This document shows, one piece after another, positions 18,948 to 27,711 of a stretch of DNA of 64,000 nucleotides. The stretch's first letter is position 1. Each line of letters begins with the position of its first letter. Below the pieces are notes generated by a model, which saw only the letters and a list, made by a program, of their open reading frames with translations, ran no database searches and had not been told where the DNA came from. Source of the DNA: an uncultured Sanguibacteroides sp. (GTDB taxonomy: Bacteria; Bacteroidota; Bacteroidia; Bacteroidales; Marinifilaceae); contig NZ_UQRQ01000012.1 of NCBI RefSeq assembly GCF_900543425.1, positions 1-64,000 of the forward strand. The letters are read 5' to 3'. Both the position numbers and the translations under genes were made by a program.

Positions 18948-20338
18948 ATTCCTAATTTCTCGGCCACTTTAAACATATATTCTCTGGCTTCTTGGGAGTT
19001 ATTTCCTATAATGCCATCAAGGATTGCTTCTTTGATGGCATTCTTTATGTCTCCGATCAGACGGCAAGGAGGTAAATTAAAGGTGGCGATAATTTCTTCT
19101 CCGCTGATGGGGGGTTGAAAATTTCGTATGGCATCTTTTTCTTCTACCTCTTTCAGCTTTTGGCGAACGATCCGGAAGTTTTCTAAAAAACGTTTTACTT
19201 TTTCTTCATTTTTTGAAGTGATATCTGCTTCAGCCAAGCACATCAGATCATCGATATCGTCTCCCGCGTCGAATAGTAGACGTCTAACAGCAGAATCCGT
19301 TACAATATCTTCGGAAAGAACAATGGGGCGCATATGTAAAGAGACTAATTTCTGGACATATTTCATTTTTTCATTCTGGGGTAATTTTAGCCGGTTGAAT
19401 ATTTTGGCTACCATACGTTCTCCGATATGATTGTGGCCGTAGAAAGTCCAACCTTGTCCGGTAATGAATTTTTTGGTAATCGGTTTGGCTATATCATGTA
19501 ATAGTGCGGCCCATCTTAGCCAAAGATCGTTTGAATTGTTGGCGACGGAATCTAAAACAGTCAATGTATGATAAAAATTATCTTTATGACCGATACCCTC
19601 GACGATTTCAATTCCTTTTAATGCTGTCAATTCGGGAAAGAAAAGGTTTAATAGCCCGGCTTCTTCCAGCAATCGAATCCCTATCGATGGCTTGGGAGAA
19701 AGCATGATCTTGTTGAATTCGTCTATGATTCTTTCCTTTGAAACGATTTTTAATCGTTCGTTGTTGGCTTTTATCCCTTCAAAAGTTTCCGGTGCAATAG
19801 AAAATCCTAATTGGGAAGCAAATCTTACGGCCCGCATCATTCGCAACGGATCGTCGGAAAAAGTGATGAGCGGATCAAGAGGTGTTTTTATGATTTGTTC
19901 TTCGATGTGTTGCAGACCGCCGAAAGGATCAATCAGTTCTCCGTAGTTGGAGACATTCAGGGAGATAGCGAGTGCATTGATTGTAAAATCCCTGCGTTTC
20001 TGGTCATCATCGAGAGTACCTTGTTTTACGACGGGTTTTCGTGAATCGAAATGGTAGGATTCCTTCCGGGCTCCGACAAACTCAATCTCTACGCCTTTAT
20101 AGCGGAACATGGCAGTTCCGAAGTTTTTGAATATGGAGACGTGCAGATTACCGAGTCGTTGTGCCGCTGTTTCGGCTAATTCAATGCCGTTTCCTAATAC
20201 AACAATGTCGATATCTTTGGAGGGTCTTCGCAGAATCAGATCCCGTACGTATCCGCCGATAACATATATCTCACTTCCTTTTTGAGTTGCAATTTCCGAT
20301 AATAGGTGAAAAATGGGATGTTTCAAATGCTTCTGCAT
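18932..20338 (-). CDS. cca: CCA tRNA nucleotidyltransferase with HD domain
   Basis: A 468-residue class II polymerase-beta-type nucleotidyltransferase that builds or repairs the 3' CCA end of tRNAs. It has VIGGYVRDLIL followed by the metal-binding DIDIVV, RRDFTINALAI, and the base-selection region DDPLRMMRAVRFASQLGF. An HD-type domain follows (WAALLHDIAKP). Poly(A) polymerases share this fold, but the short N terminus and the RRDFTINA and DPLRMMRA blocks favour the CCA enzyme. The gene is transcribed from a promoter divergent to the HAD hydrolase gene and overlaps the convergent neighbour by 16 bases. Confidence 0.88.
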   Translation of the reverse strand: MQKHLKHPIFHLLSEIATQKGSEIYVIGGYVRDLILRRPSKDIDIVVLGNGIELAETAAQRLGNLHVSIFKNFGTAMFRYKGVEIEFVGARKESYHFDSRKPVVKQGTLDDDQKRRDFTINALAISLNVSNYGELIDPFGGLQHIEEQIIKTPLDPLITFSDDPLRMMRAVRFASQLGFSIAPETFEGIKANNERLKIVSKERIIDEFNKIMLSPKPSIGIRLLEEAGLLNLFFPELTALKGIEIVEGIGHKDNFYHTLTVLDSVANNSNDLWLRWAALLHDIAKPITKKFITGQGWTFYGHNHIGERMVAKIFNRLKLPQNEKMKYVQKLVSLHMRPIVLSEDIVTDSAVRRLLFDAGDDIDDLMCLAEADITSKNEEKVKRFLENFRIVRQKLKEVEEKDAIRNFQPPISGEEIIATFNLPPCRLIGDIKNAIKEAILDGIIGNNSQEAREYMFKVAEKLGIYFKK

Positions 20339-20382
20339 ATTTTTTCTATTGAATGATAGATTCTCTCTGGTAAAACGGCATA

Positions 20383-20414
20383 CAAAAATAGGAAGTTATA
20401 CGTTACCGACCAAA
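20383..20414 (-). promoter_or_regulatory. Promoter for cca
   Basis: On the minus strand TTTG (20414-20411), 20 bases, then TATTTTTG (20390-20383): both elements of the Bacteroides-type promoter at near-standard spacing, about 45 bases before the ATG. Confidence 0.7.
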
Positions 20415-20445
20415 ATTCTTTTCGGTTTGTTTCTGTTAAAGAGGA

Positions 20446-20476
20446 ATTGTCTGTTCGGAGTTTTTTTCTATTTTTG
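20446..20476 (+). promoter_or_regulatory. Promoter for the HAD hydrolase gene
   Basis: ATTG (20446-20449), 19 bases, then TATTTTTG (20469-20476), followed 20 bases later by the ATG. A purine-rich AAAGGAGG ends one base before the start codon, unusually close for a ribosome-binding site. Confidence 0.7.
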
Positions 20477-20495
20477 AGTTGCAATTAAAGGAGGT

Positions 20496-21137
20496 ATGGA
20501 AAGAACAAGGAAATGGGCTGTGTTATTTGATTTGGATGGTGTTGTTTTAGATACGGAAAAGGCATACGATGTTTTTTGGGAGGAAGAGGGGAAACGATAT
20601 CGGCCCGATGTGCCATCCCTTCATCGGAAGATCAAAGGCTTTACTTTACAAAGAATCATAGCGGAGTTTTTTGGAAATGACCCTCAAAAAGAACAGGGGA
20701 TTTTGCAACGACTGGATACTTTGGAGTCTTGTATGGAGTATCCTTATATTCCTGGAGCCCTGGATTTTATAAAAGATCTTAAGCGTCGTAGAATTCCGAT
20801 GGCTTTAGTAACCAGTTCCAATGAAAAGAAAATGGGATACGTGTATCGTGTTCATCCAGAATTAGCCGGGTATTTTCAAGTGAAGATTACTGCCGATAAG
20901 ATTACCCGCTCTAAGCCTGATCCGGAATGTTATCTGTTAGGAGCAGAAGAATTGGGCGTCGAGCCGGAGTTTTGTTTTGTATTCGAAGATTCTTTTGCAG
21001 GCTTGGAAGCCGGAAAGAGGGCGGGTATGAAGGTGATCGGAGTAGCGACAACCAATCCTCAAGAGGAAATAGAGAAGCGAACCGACCGGGTGATATCTGA
21101 TTTTGTAGGCTTTGATTATGAAAAAATGATGAAGTGA
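20496..21137 (+). CDS. HAD-superfamily phosphatase, beta-phosphoglucomutase-like
   Basis: A 213-residue hydrolase of HAD subfamily I. Motif I is FDLDGVVLDTE near residues 11-20 with two catalytic Asp, motif II is TSSNE, motif III Lys is in TRSKPDP, and motif IV is FEDSFAGLEAG. The helical cap between motifs I and II is the type found in beta-phosphoglucomutases and sugar-phosphate phosphatases. The true substrate cannot be read from sequence. It has its own promoter and no operon partner is obvious. Confidence 0.82.
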   Translation: MERTRKWAVLFDLDGVVLDTEKAYDVFWEEEGKRYRPDVPSLHRKIKGFTLQRIIAEFFGNDPQKEQGILQRLDTLESCMEYPYIPGALDFIKDLKRRRIPMALVTSSNEKKMGYVYRVHPELAGYFQVKITADKITRSKPDPECYLLGAEELGVEPEFCFVFEDSFAGLEAGKRAGMKVIGVATTNPQEEIEKRTDRVISDFVGFDYEKMMK

Positions 21138-21304
21138 TTCTATGATCATTTCCAATCGCTTGATCTTTTAATTCCGGCATTTCGTTTCATTTCTGTCGTG
21201 GCAACCGGGGTAAATCCAGCGGGGGAGGGGGCTGTCAATCGTGTAGATGTTTTTTCATTTGCTTTAATCATTTGGTCATTAAATCTTTCAATCACAGAGT
21301 AAAA

Positions 21305-21850
21305 ATGTATAAGCCTAATTTCTTCATTATAACAGGAGGTCCCGGGGCGGGAAAAACAACTGTTTTGCAGGAGCTCCGGGCCAGAGGAATAGTTACGGTA
21401 GCAGAGGTCGGCCGGAGTATTATCCGTGAGCAGGTTGCTTGTGGAGGAGATGCTTTACCCTGGAAAAATATCCGAGAATATTCGGAATTAATGTTACGGC
21501 ATTCAATCCGGGATTTTGAGAATCACGAAAAGATAGGGGAACCTTGTTTTTTCGATCGGGGAATTCCGGATGTATTGGGATATAATCGTTTAACGGGTTT
21601 GGATATACGGAATGAATTGAGGAATGCTGTTTCTTACTACCAGTATAATAACAAAGTGTTTTTATTTTCTCCATGGGAAGAAATATATTGTATCGATGAG
21701 GAACGAAAACAGAGTTTCGAATTGGCAAGAAAAACCTGTGAGGAGATGGAAAGAGCCTATAAAGCATTAGGATATACGGTTATATCGGTTCCTTTTTTAC
21801 CCGTCCGGGAGAGAGCAGATTATATGCTTGATTTTTTGCAGAGAGGATAA
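21305..21850 (+). CDS. Small P-loop ATPase, AAA_28-like
   Basis: A 181-residue protein with Walker A GGPGAGKTT at residues 10-18 and a kinase-like core, including CFFDRGIPDVLGY, which resembles the DRG segment of the NadR/AAA_28-like nucleotide kinases. It probably phosphorylates a small molecule or acts as an ATPase of unknown target. The reading frame extends 11 codons upstream, but the chosen ATG places the P-loop at the usual distance from the N terminus. A terminator hairpin shared with the convergent rnf operon follows. Confidence 0.7.
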   Translation: MYKPNFFIITGGPGAGKTTVLQELRARGIVTVAEVGRSIIREQVACGGDALPWKNIREYSELMLRHSIRDFENHEKIGEPCFFDRGIPDVLGYNRLTGLDIRNELRNAVSYYQYNNKVFLFSPWEEIYCIDEERKQSFELARKTCEEMERAYKALGYTVISVPFLPVRERADYMLDFLQRG

Positions 21851-21866
21851 GGTTGGTGATCATAAA

Positions 21867-21900
21867 AATAGTCTGGAATTTACTTCCAGACTATTTCTAT
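21867..21900. terminator. Bidirectional terminator between the ATPase gene and the rnf operon
   Basis: Stem AATAGTCTGGAA / TTCCAGACTATT with a 5-base loop. On the minus strand it is followed by TTTTTATG and would end the rnf transcript; on the plus strand the T run is weaker. Confidence 0.88.
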
Positions 21901-21915
21901 GGGGTGATTCCGAGA

Positions 21916-22488
21916 TCACACGATACCGGAAAATCCCATAAAGGCCATGGCTAATAATCCGGCCGTCAGTATTGCGATAGCAGGTCCTTGCATTCCTTTC
22001 GGAATATTTACCAGTTCCAATTGTTCCCGAATACCGGCGAATATGGTTAGGGCTAATCCGAAACCCAGGGCCGTAGAGGCTGCAAATACGACCGATTGCA
22101 GCAGATTGTAATCTTTTTGAATAACCATGATAGCTACTCCGAGAACGGCACAGTTTGTCGTAATTAATGGCAGGAATACTCCTAAAGCCTGATACAGGGC
22201 CGGACTTACTTTTTTCAGAATAATTTCGACCATTTGTACGAGGGCTGCAATGATCAGGATAAAGGTGATCGTTTGCATAAAACCGATTTGCAGCGGATCG
22301 AGTACTGTTTTTTGTACGATAAACGTAACTAATGTGGCCAAAATCATTACGAAGGTAACGGCTCCGGTCATGCCGAGTGCGGTAGGGACACTTTTGGAAA
22401 CTCCTAAAAAAGGACATATTCCCAAGAACTGAGCCAACACGATGTTGTTAACAAATACTGCCGCGATAAATATAAATATATATTCCAT
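21916..22488 (-). CDS. rnfA: Rnf electron transport complex subunit A
   Basis: A 190-residue polytopic membrane protein of the RnfA/RsxA/NqrE family, last gene of a seven-gene operon. It starts MEYIFIFIAAVFVNNIVLAQFLGICPFLG, recognisable as the family N terminus with the Cys that helps bind the membrane-embedded iron-sulfur centre between RnfA and RnfE. Six helices are predicted. The Rnf complex uses reduced ferredoxin to reduce NAD+ while pumping Na+ or H+. Confidence 0.95.
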   Translation of the reverse strand: MEYIFIFIAAVFVNNIVLAQFLGICPFLGVSKSVPTALGMTGAVTFVMILATLVTFIVQKTVLDPLQIGFMQTITFILIIAALVQMVEIILKKVSPALYQALGVFLPLITTNCAVLGVAIMVIQKDYNLLQSVVFAASTALGFGLALTIFAGIREQLELVNIPKGMQGPAIAILTAGLLAMAFMGFSGIV

Positions 22489-22524
22489 TATAGTTTTAGA
22501 TTTTAGGTTCTTGTCATATCATCT

Positions 22525-23112
22525 TTAATTCGTCTTCCTGATCCTGTTGATCAGAGCAATTAAATAGCCTAAAGCGATGAATGCTCCCGGGGCTAAGACG
22601 AAAATAAGCATTCCGTAATGTTCACTATACAATGTTATATTGAATAACTTACCACTTCCGAGGATTTCCCGGATACCTCCTAAAATAGTTAATGCCATGG
22701 CAAATCCTAATCCGATGCCTAATCCGTCCAGAATGGAAGGAATAGCCTTATTTTTCGAAGCAAAGGATTCGGCTCGTCCCAATACGATACAGTTCACCAC
22801 GATTAAAGGAATAAATAATCCCAACGATTCATGCAGAGCCGGTGTATAAGCAGCCATACACATGTCTACCACGGTAACGAATGCTGCAATGATCACGATG
22901 AAACCCGGTATCCGGATTTTATCGGGGATCAGGTTTGATACTAATGAGATCACAAGGTTTGACAGGGTCAGCACAAATGCCGTTGCTAATCCCATTCCCA
23001 ACCCGTTGACTGCCGATGTCGTTACTCCCAATGTGGGACACATTCCGAGCAATAGAACGAAGGTCGGATTTTCTTTGAAGAAACCTTTGGTGAAATTTTG
23101 CCAATTGTTCAT
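22525..23112 (-). CDS. rnfE: Rnf electron transport complex subunit E
   Basis: A 195-residue membrane subunit of the RnfE/RsxE/NqrD family. NFTKGFFKENPTFVLLLG, then MCPTLGVTTSA carrying the conserved Cys, and LGRAESFASKN are diagnostic. RnfE pairs with RnfA in the membrane as an inverted-topology homologue. It is separated from rnfA by 36 bases and from rnfG by 55 bases. Confidence 0.95.
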   Translation of the reverse strand: MNNWQNFTKGFFKENPTFVLLLGMCPTLGVTTSAVNGLGMGLATAFVLTLSNLVISLVSNLIPDKIRIPGFIVIIAAFVTVVDMCMAAYTPALHESLGLFIPLIVVNCIVLGRAESFASKNKAIPSILDGLGIGLGFAMALTILGGIREILGSGKLFNITLYSEHYGMLIFVLAPGAFIALGYLIALINRIRKTN

Positions 23113-23167
23113 AGGTTCAGTTTATTTTATATTGGCGACTGTGTGCAGTCGTTAAATTTGTTAATTC

Positions 23168-23779
23168 TCACTTTATTTGCTGGGTTGCTCCCGATTGTGT
23201 GTCCGAACCGTTTAGAGCGGCTGCAGCCCGGTTTATTGCATCCAGAAATGCGCGTGAAGAGATGGTTGCTGCTGTGATCGCATCCACGTCTCCGCCGTCT
23301 TTCGTTACTTTTAATCCGGTTTTTCCCGGGTTTTTCCCGATCACGTTTCCTTTTCCTCCCTGGGTAAACCAAATATCCATTTTAGAACCCAGTCCCGGAG
23401 TCTCTTTATGTTCGAGTACAGAATAGTTGTGAATGGTTCCGTCCGGGTTAAAACCGACCATCAGCCATATTTTCCCGCCGAAACCGTTGTTGGTGTACGT
23501 TTTTATTGCCGTACCGACAAGTTCACCCGCTTTTTTGGCCGGATAAAACACCAATTCGCCTCCGTCGGGAGTCTTTTCTGTCCATGCTTCGGCCATCGGG
23601 TCGTTGTCGAATCCTGCTACGACATTCCGGATCGCTGTTACCTGTTTTTCCAGTTTGGCTTTGTCGATCAGCCCTGAAGTAAATGTATTGACAAATCCAA
23701 CGGCAGCCGACGAGATTAGGGTTATGGCGAATAACACTAATACCATATTTTTAAAGGTTGACTCTAATTTCTTTCCCAT
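23168..23779 (-). CDS. rnfG: Rnf electron transport complex subunit G (FMN-binding)
   Basis: A 203-residue subunit with one N-terminal helix and a periplasmic FMN-binding domain. The flavinylation region reads DAITAATISSRA, where the usual S/T-G-A-T motif appears as T-A-A-T; the second Thr is the expected site of covalent FMN. The ETPGLGSKM loop is also typical. The frame opens earlier, but MGKKLESTFKNM directly before the helix is the family start. Confidence 0.93.
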   Translation of the reverse strand: MGKKLESTFKNMVLVLFAITLISSAAVGFVNTFTSGLIDKAKLEKQVTAIRNVVAGFDNDPMAEAWTEKTPDGGELVFYPAKKAGELVGTAIKTYTNNGFGGKIWLMVGFNPDGTIHNYSVLEHKETPGLGSKMDIWFTQGGKGNVIGKNPGKTGLKVTKDGGDVDAITAATISSRAFLDAINRAAAALNGSDTQSGATQQIK

Positions 23780-23842
23780 AGTTTTTTTATTTATAGTTTG
23801 CAAATTGGAATTTACGATTCCAATCAACAATCGTCGTTATTG

Positions 23843-24820
23843 TTATGCGAATCTCATCGGTTTACAGTATCTGTTGATCAACGGGGTGAAACCATTCATG
23901 ATCAGAATGGCGAATGACATCCCTTCCGGATAGGCTCCAAAATTCCTGATGATGACAGTTAATAACCCGATACCCACGCCATAAATAAACATTCCTTTAG
24001 GGGACATGGGTGAGGTGACGTAATCTGTTGCCATAAAAATGGCTCCCAACATCATACCCCCGGTAAAGAGGTGGAATATAGGACCCGCAAACTGGTCCGG
24101 ACTCGCTAAATGTAAAATACCAGAGAAAATAATAACGGTAGCAAAGATCGTTACAGGGATATGCCAAGTAATGATCTTACGGATAAGCATATAAGCAAAA
24201 CCTAAAAGTAAGGCAAGTGCGGCTACTTCACCGAGACTACCTCCTATGTTTCCTAAAACTAAATCTCCGTTTGAAAATCCGGCTGCGGACAAAGCGTCGG
24301 ATATGGGCTGTCCTGTCTTGAAAGCTCCCTTGGCAATAGCTAACGGAGTAGCACCCGTTAAAGCGTCTGTTGTCGAGAAACCTTGAGGAATAGGCCATGT
24401 TGTCATTTGAACCGGAAAAGAGATCAACAGAAATACTCGTCCCACGAGGGCAGGATTAAAGATGTTGTTTCCTAAACCACCGAAGCTCATTTTTCCAACT
24501 CCGATGGCCACTAAGGCACCGATGATCACGATCCATATCGGAAGTGATGAAGGCAGGTTGAATGCCAATAGAACGCCGGTGATAATAGCCGATCCGTCCC
24601 AGATGGTCGGTTGTTGTTTTAATATGTATTTTTGAATCAGATATTCAAAGACGAGACAAGCAATCACGGAAGTCAGGGTCACGGTGATAGCTCCCAAGCC
24701 GAAGAATACGATGGCACAGATAAATGCCGGAATAAGGGCAATCAGCACGCCATACATGTTTTTTTCTATCGAATCCCTGCTGTGGATGTGAGGTGAAGGA
24801 GATATGATTAAATTACTCAT
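23843..24820 (-). CDS. rnfD: Rnf electron transport complex subunit D
   Basis: A 325-residue membrane subunit of the RnfD/NqrB family, thought to form much of the ion path. It carries the covalent FMN site TGATP (Thr155-Pro159, with FMN expected on Thr158). The N terminus SPSPHIHSRDS and NIFNPALVGRVFLL match the family. It lies 21 bases after rnfC. Confidence 0.95.
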   Translation of the reverse strand: MSNLIISPSPHIHSRDSIEKNMYGVLIALIPAFICAIVFFGLGAITVTLTSVIACLVFEYLIQKYILKQQPTIWDGSAIITGVLLAFNLPSSLPIWIVIIGALVAIGVGKMSFGGLGNNIFNPALVGRVFLLISFPVQMTTWPIPQGFSTTDALTGATPLAIAKGAFKTGQPISDALSAAGFSNGDLVLGNIGGSLGEVAALALLLGFAYMLIRKIITWHIPVTIFATVIIFSGILHLASPDQFAGPIFHLFTGGMMLGAIFMATDYVTSPMSPKGMFIYGVGIGLLTVIIRNFGAYPEGMSFAILIMNGFTPLINRYCKPMRFA

Positions 24821-24841
24821 AAGTGAATTTTAATTTAAGAT

Positions 24842-26182
24842 TTATGATTTACGTGATCGAATCATTTGGCCTGTTCTTGCCTTTCCCAAGCGTATAACAT
24901 CCAAAAGAGGCCTGTTGGCCGGACAGGTGAAGCTACATGAGCCACATTCTATACAGTCCATGATTCGTTCTGTTTCTAATGCCTCCGTTCTGTTTCGTTC
25001 ACTTAGGGACATCAATAGGTAAGGCTCTAATCCCATCGGACAGACACTAACACATTTGGCACACCGGATGCAATTACGGGAAGATGTTCGATTGGCTTCC
25101 TGTTGATTCAGCAGTAAAATGCCGCTGGAACCTTTCGTGATAGCGATGTCTGTAGTCGTTAATGCTTTACCCATCATGGGACCACCACCGATGACTTTTC
25201 CCGTGTCTTCGGGAAGACCACCTGCAGCTTCGATTAACCTTATGATGGGAGTACCGATCCGGCAGAGGTAATTTCCCGGTTCTTTTAATGATTTTCCCGT
25301 TACCGTAACTACTCTTTCGAACAAGGGTTTATGCTTCATAACGGCTTCGTATACGGCATATACTGTTCCCACGTTTTGCACAACGGCTCCGACTGCAATC
25401 GGAAGAGCACCCGAGGGAACATATTTCCCTGTCGTGGCCTGGATTAATTGTTTTTCTCCGCCTTGCGGATATTTTATTTGTAGCGGATATACTTCAATCC
25501 CTTTTGATTTGCGAGCTTCTTGCCGGAGAGCTTGAATAGCATCCGATTTGTTATTTTCAATGCCTATGATTGCTTTTTGGACATGAAGGGCTTTCATCAA
25601 TAATTCTATCCCGACGATCAATTCGGCCCCGTGTTCCAGCATCAACCGATGATCGGCTGTCAGGTACGGTTCACATTCTACACCGTTGATAATTAAAACT
25701 TCTGCCGTATTTCCCGGTGGAGGAGATAATTTTACTTGAGTGGGAAATGTTGCTCCTCCCATTCCGACGACACCCGCACTTTGAATGGCCGATATGATCT
25801 CTTCTTTGGTAAATTCGTCCGGCCGTTTGTTTATGGGCTCCCGTAAAATTCCTTCTTCCCATTCGTCACCTTCTACCTTTATAATAATGGCGGGTTTGGG
25901 ATACCCGCTGCTATCTATTACAGGTTCTATGTTGGCGACAGTCCCGGAAACGGAACTATGGATGTTGGCGGAAATAAATCCGGTGGCCTGAGCAATAAGT
26001 TGTCCGACTTTCACCTGATCGCCTTTTTTTACGACCGGGGTAGCTGGAGCTCCGATATGTTGTGAAAGCGGGATAATCACTTGTTCGGGGATTGGCAAAG
26101 TAATAATTTCCCCTTGTGATGATAATTTATTTTCGGGTGGATGTACACCTCCTAATTTAAATGTCTTCAACACGGTTTTCAA
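24842..26182 (-). CDS. rnfC: Rnf electron transport complex subunit C
   Basis: A 446-residue cytoplasmic subunit that carries NADH-site FMN and two [4Fe-4S] clusters. It starts with the barrel-sandwich region (GGVHPPENK), then a Complex I 51-kDa-like domain (GVVGMGGATFPTQVKL, GVECEPYLTADHRLM), and ends with two cluster motifs, CIRCAKCVSVCPMGL and CIECGSCSFTCP. The length is the short form found outside Proteobacteria, without the long C-terminal repeat tail of E. coli RsxC. Confidence 0.95.
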   Translation of the reverse strand: MKTVLKTFKLGGVHPPENKLSSQGEIITLPIPEQVIIPLSQHIGAPATPVVKKGDQVKVGQLIAQATGFISANIHSSVSGTVANIEPVIDSSGYPKPAIIIKVEGDEWEEGILREPINKRPDEFTKEEIISAIQSAGVVGMGGATFPTQVKLSPPPGNTAEVLIINGVECEPYLTADHRLMLEHGAELIVGIELLMKALHVQKAIIGIENNKSDAIQALRQEARKSKGIEVYPLQIKYPQGGEKQLIQATTGKYVPSGALPIAVGAVVQNVGTVYAVYEAVMKHKPLFERVVTVTGKSLKEPGNYLCRIGTPIIRLIEAAGGLPEDTGKVIGGGPMMGKALTTTDIAITKGSSGILLLNQQEANRTSSRNCIRCAKCVSVCPMGLEPYLLMSLSERNRTEALETERIMDCIECGSCSFTCPANRPLLDVIRLGKARTGQMIRSRKS

Positions 26183-26217
26183 TTTTAGGTTTTCGGATTC
26201 AGTAGGTATTTTAAACT

Positions 26218-27087
26218 CTACGCTTCTTTGTTCGTGGCGATCGTCTCGCTGGGTTCGGTTATTTTCCGAGGCGGGAAATTCACTTCATGAATGGCACCCG
26301 TCGGACAAACACTAACACACTTCCGACATAATTTACATTTCCGGAAATCGATGTAAGCAAGATTATTTTCTAATGTGATCGCTTCAAAAGGACACTCTTT
26401 TACACATTTTCCACAACCGATACAAGCAGCCATACAAGCTTTGCGGGCGACGCCACCTTTATCTTTGTTCACGCAGCATACGAATACTCTACGGTCTTTC
26501 GGTCCCTTGTTTCGCAACTCAATAATACCGCGGGGACAAGCTTTCACGCAGGCACCGCATGCGACACATTTTTCGTCGGAAACAACAGGTAGTTCGTTAG
26601 AATCCATGTGAATAGCATCGAATGAACAGGCTTTTACGCAATCGCCGCATCCTAAACAACCGTACGTGCAATCCGTTTCTCCCCGGTAAAGCGAGTGTTC
26701 AATGGCACAAGAAGAGTAACCGTCATACCGGCTTGTACGTTTCCGGTTTTCACAAATACCGTTGCATCTCACAACGGCAATTTGCGGAGTTTGTGCACTT
26801 GCTTCCATGCCTAAGGCTGCGGCTACTTTTGCCATTGTTTCTGCACCTCCTACCGGACAAAAGAGTCCGTCCAGGGAAGTCGCCTTTACGGTCGCTTCTG
26901 CAAATCCCCGACATCCCGGTTTTCCACAACCTCCGCAATTCGCTCCCGGTAGTATACTTTCCACGATATCGATTCTGGGATCCTCTTCAACTTTGAATTT
27001 TTGTGCCACCAGATAAAGGATTACAGCTGCTGCAATTCCAATGACACATAAAGAGATAATAGTGTAAATAATAGTAGTAGTAATCAT
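26218..27087 (-). CDS. rnfB: Rnf electron transport complex subunit B (ferredoxin)
   Basis: A 289-residue iron-sulfur subunit anchored by an N-terminal helix, the likely entry point for electrons from ferredoxin. After the helix, GANCGGCGKPGCRG begins the first cluster. Four further ferredoxin-type motifs follow: CLGCGDCVKAC, CVACGACVKACPRG, CIGCGKCVKECPFEA and CKLCRKCVSVCPTGA. The extra clusters are typical of the RnfB of anaerobes. It is the second gene of the operon, after rseC. Confidence 0.95.
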   Translation of the reverse strand: MITTTIIYTIISLCVIGIAAAVILYLVAQKFKVEEDPRIDIVESILPGANCGGCGKPGCRGFAEATVKATSLDGLFCPVGGAETMAKVAAALGMEASAQTPQIAVVRCNGICENRKRTSRYDGYSSCAIEHSLYRGETDCTYGCLGCGDCVKACSFDAIHMDSNELPVVSDEKCVACGACVKACPRGIIELRNKGPKDRRVFVCCVNKDKGGVARKACMAACIGCGKCVKECPFEAITLENNLAYIDFRKCKLCRKCVSVCPTGAIHEVNFPPRKITEPSETIATNKEA

Positions 27088-27152
27088 AAGGTTTTTCGTT
27101 TTGTCTCCTCGTTACAGTTATAGCGCTCGTAAAGTTATTAATTTTTTCATGT

Positions 27153-27566
27153 TTATTCTATTTTCACCTTGAATTTTATCTTTTGAGCAAACCTATTCCT
27201 AAAGAAGTATATGATTATAAAATAGATGGTAATTGTTAAAAGTGTAAATAGGGCAGCCCATGTTTCTTTTATTCCGGAAGAGATAAGTAGTGCCAAAATA
27301 GCTATTATGACCACGGAAGGAAGCAAGTAAGCAAACAGTACGGAGTATAAGGCACTTCCGGTACTGGCCATCACAATCACTTTATCTCCGATCGCTACGG
27401 GAGTACCGGGTTTTTCAGCCGTGATATTTTTGTGGGTTACTTCCGATAAACCGCAAGCTCCTTTGGCATGGCAGGCAGCGCAGGCAGACTGACTCTGGAT
27501 AGAAACCGTGATATGGGAATCGTTAACTGCAATAACAACTCCTTCGTGTGTAATCGTTTCAGCCAT
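27153..27566 (-). CDS. rseC: RseC/MucC-family SoxR-reducing system protein
   Basis: A 137-residue membrane protein with an N-terminal soluble part holding CAACHAKGACG, then two hydrophobic segments. RseC commonly heads rnf operons in Bacteroidota and may help assemble or link the complex to redox control. Two ATGs compete: one at 27587 gives MAFKKKK, the other at 27566 gives MAETITHEG. I choose the second because it matches the usual family N terminus and because TATCTTTA, a -7-like element, overlaps the first ATG. Confidence 0.85.
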   Translation of the reverse strand: MAETITHEGVVIAVNDSHITVSIQSQSACAACHAKGACGLSEVTHKNITAEKPGTPVAIGDKVIVMASTGSALYSVLFAYLLPSVVIIAILALLISSGIKETWAALFTLLTITIYFIIIYFFRNRFAQKIKFKVKIE

Positions 27567-27586
27567 TTTTTTCTTTTTAAACGCCA

Positions 27587-27594
27587 TAAAGATA
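27587..27594 (-). promoter_or_regulatory. Possible -7 element of the rseC-rnf operon
   Basis: TATCTTTA on the minus strand, one base off TAnnTTTG, sits 20 bases before the preferred rseC ATG. No matching upstream TTTG was found. Confidence 0.35.
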
Positions 27595-27676
27595 GTAATA
27601 ATTTTAAATTGGCGATTTTAGATGAAAGGATTGAGTCATTAATGGATTGGAAATTTTTAATTTGTAACCTGTAATT

Positions 27677-27709
27677 AAAAAAGTCAGGATCTACATCCTG
27701 ACTTTTTTT
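27677..27709. terminator. Terminator between der and the rnf operon
   Basis: Perfect stem GTCAGGAT / ATCCTGAC with loop CTAC, flanked by A and T runs on both sides. It lies just past the der stop codon and separates der from the rseC-rnf transcript. Confidence 0.92.
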
Positions 27710-27711
27710 AT

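Noticed and set aside
21860..22417. 185-codon minus-strand frame overlapping rnfA
   Set aside because: It is another frame of the same strand as rnfA, rich in Arg and Ser with no domain; rnfA is certain.
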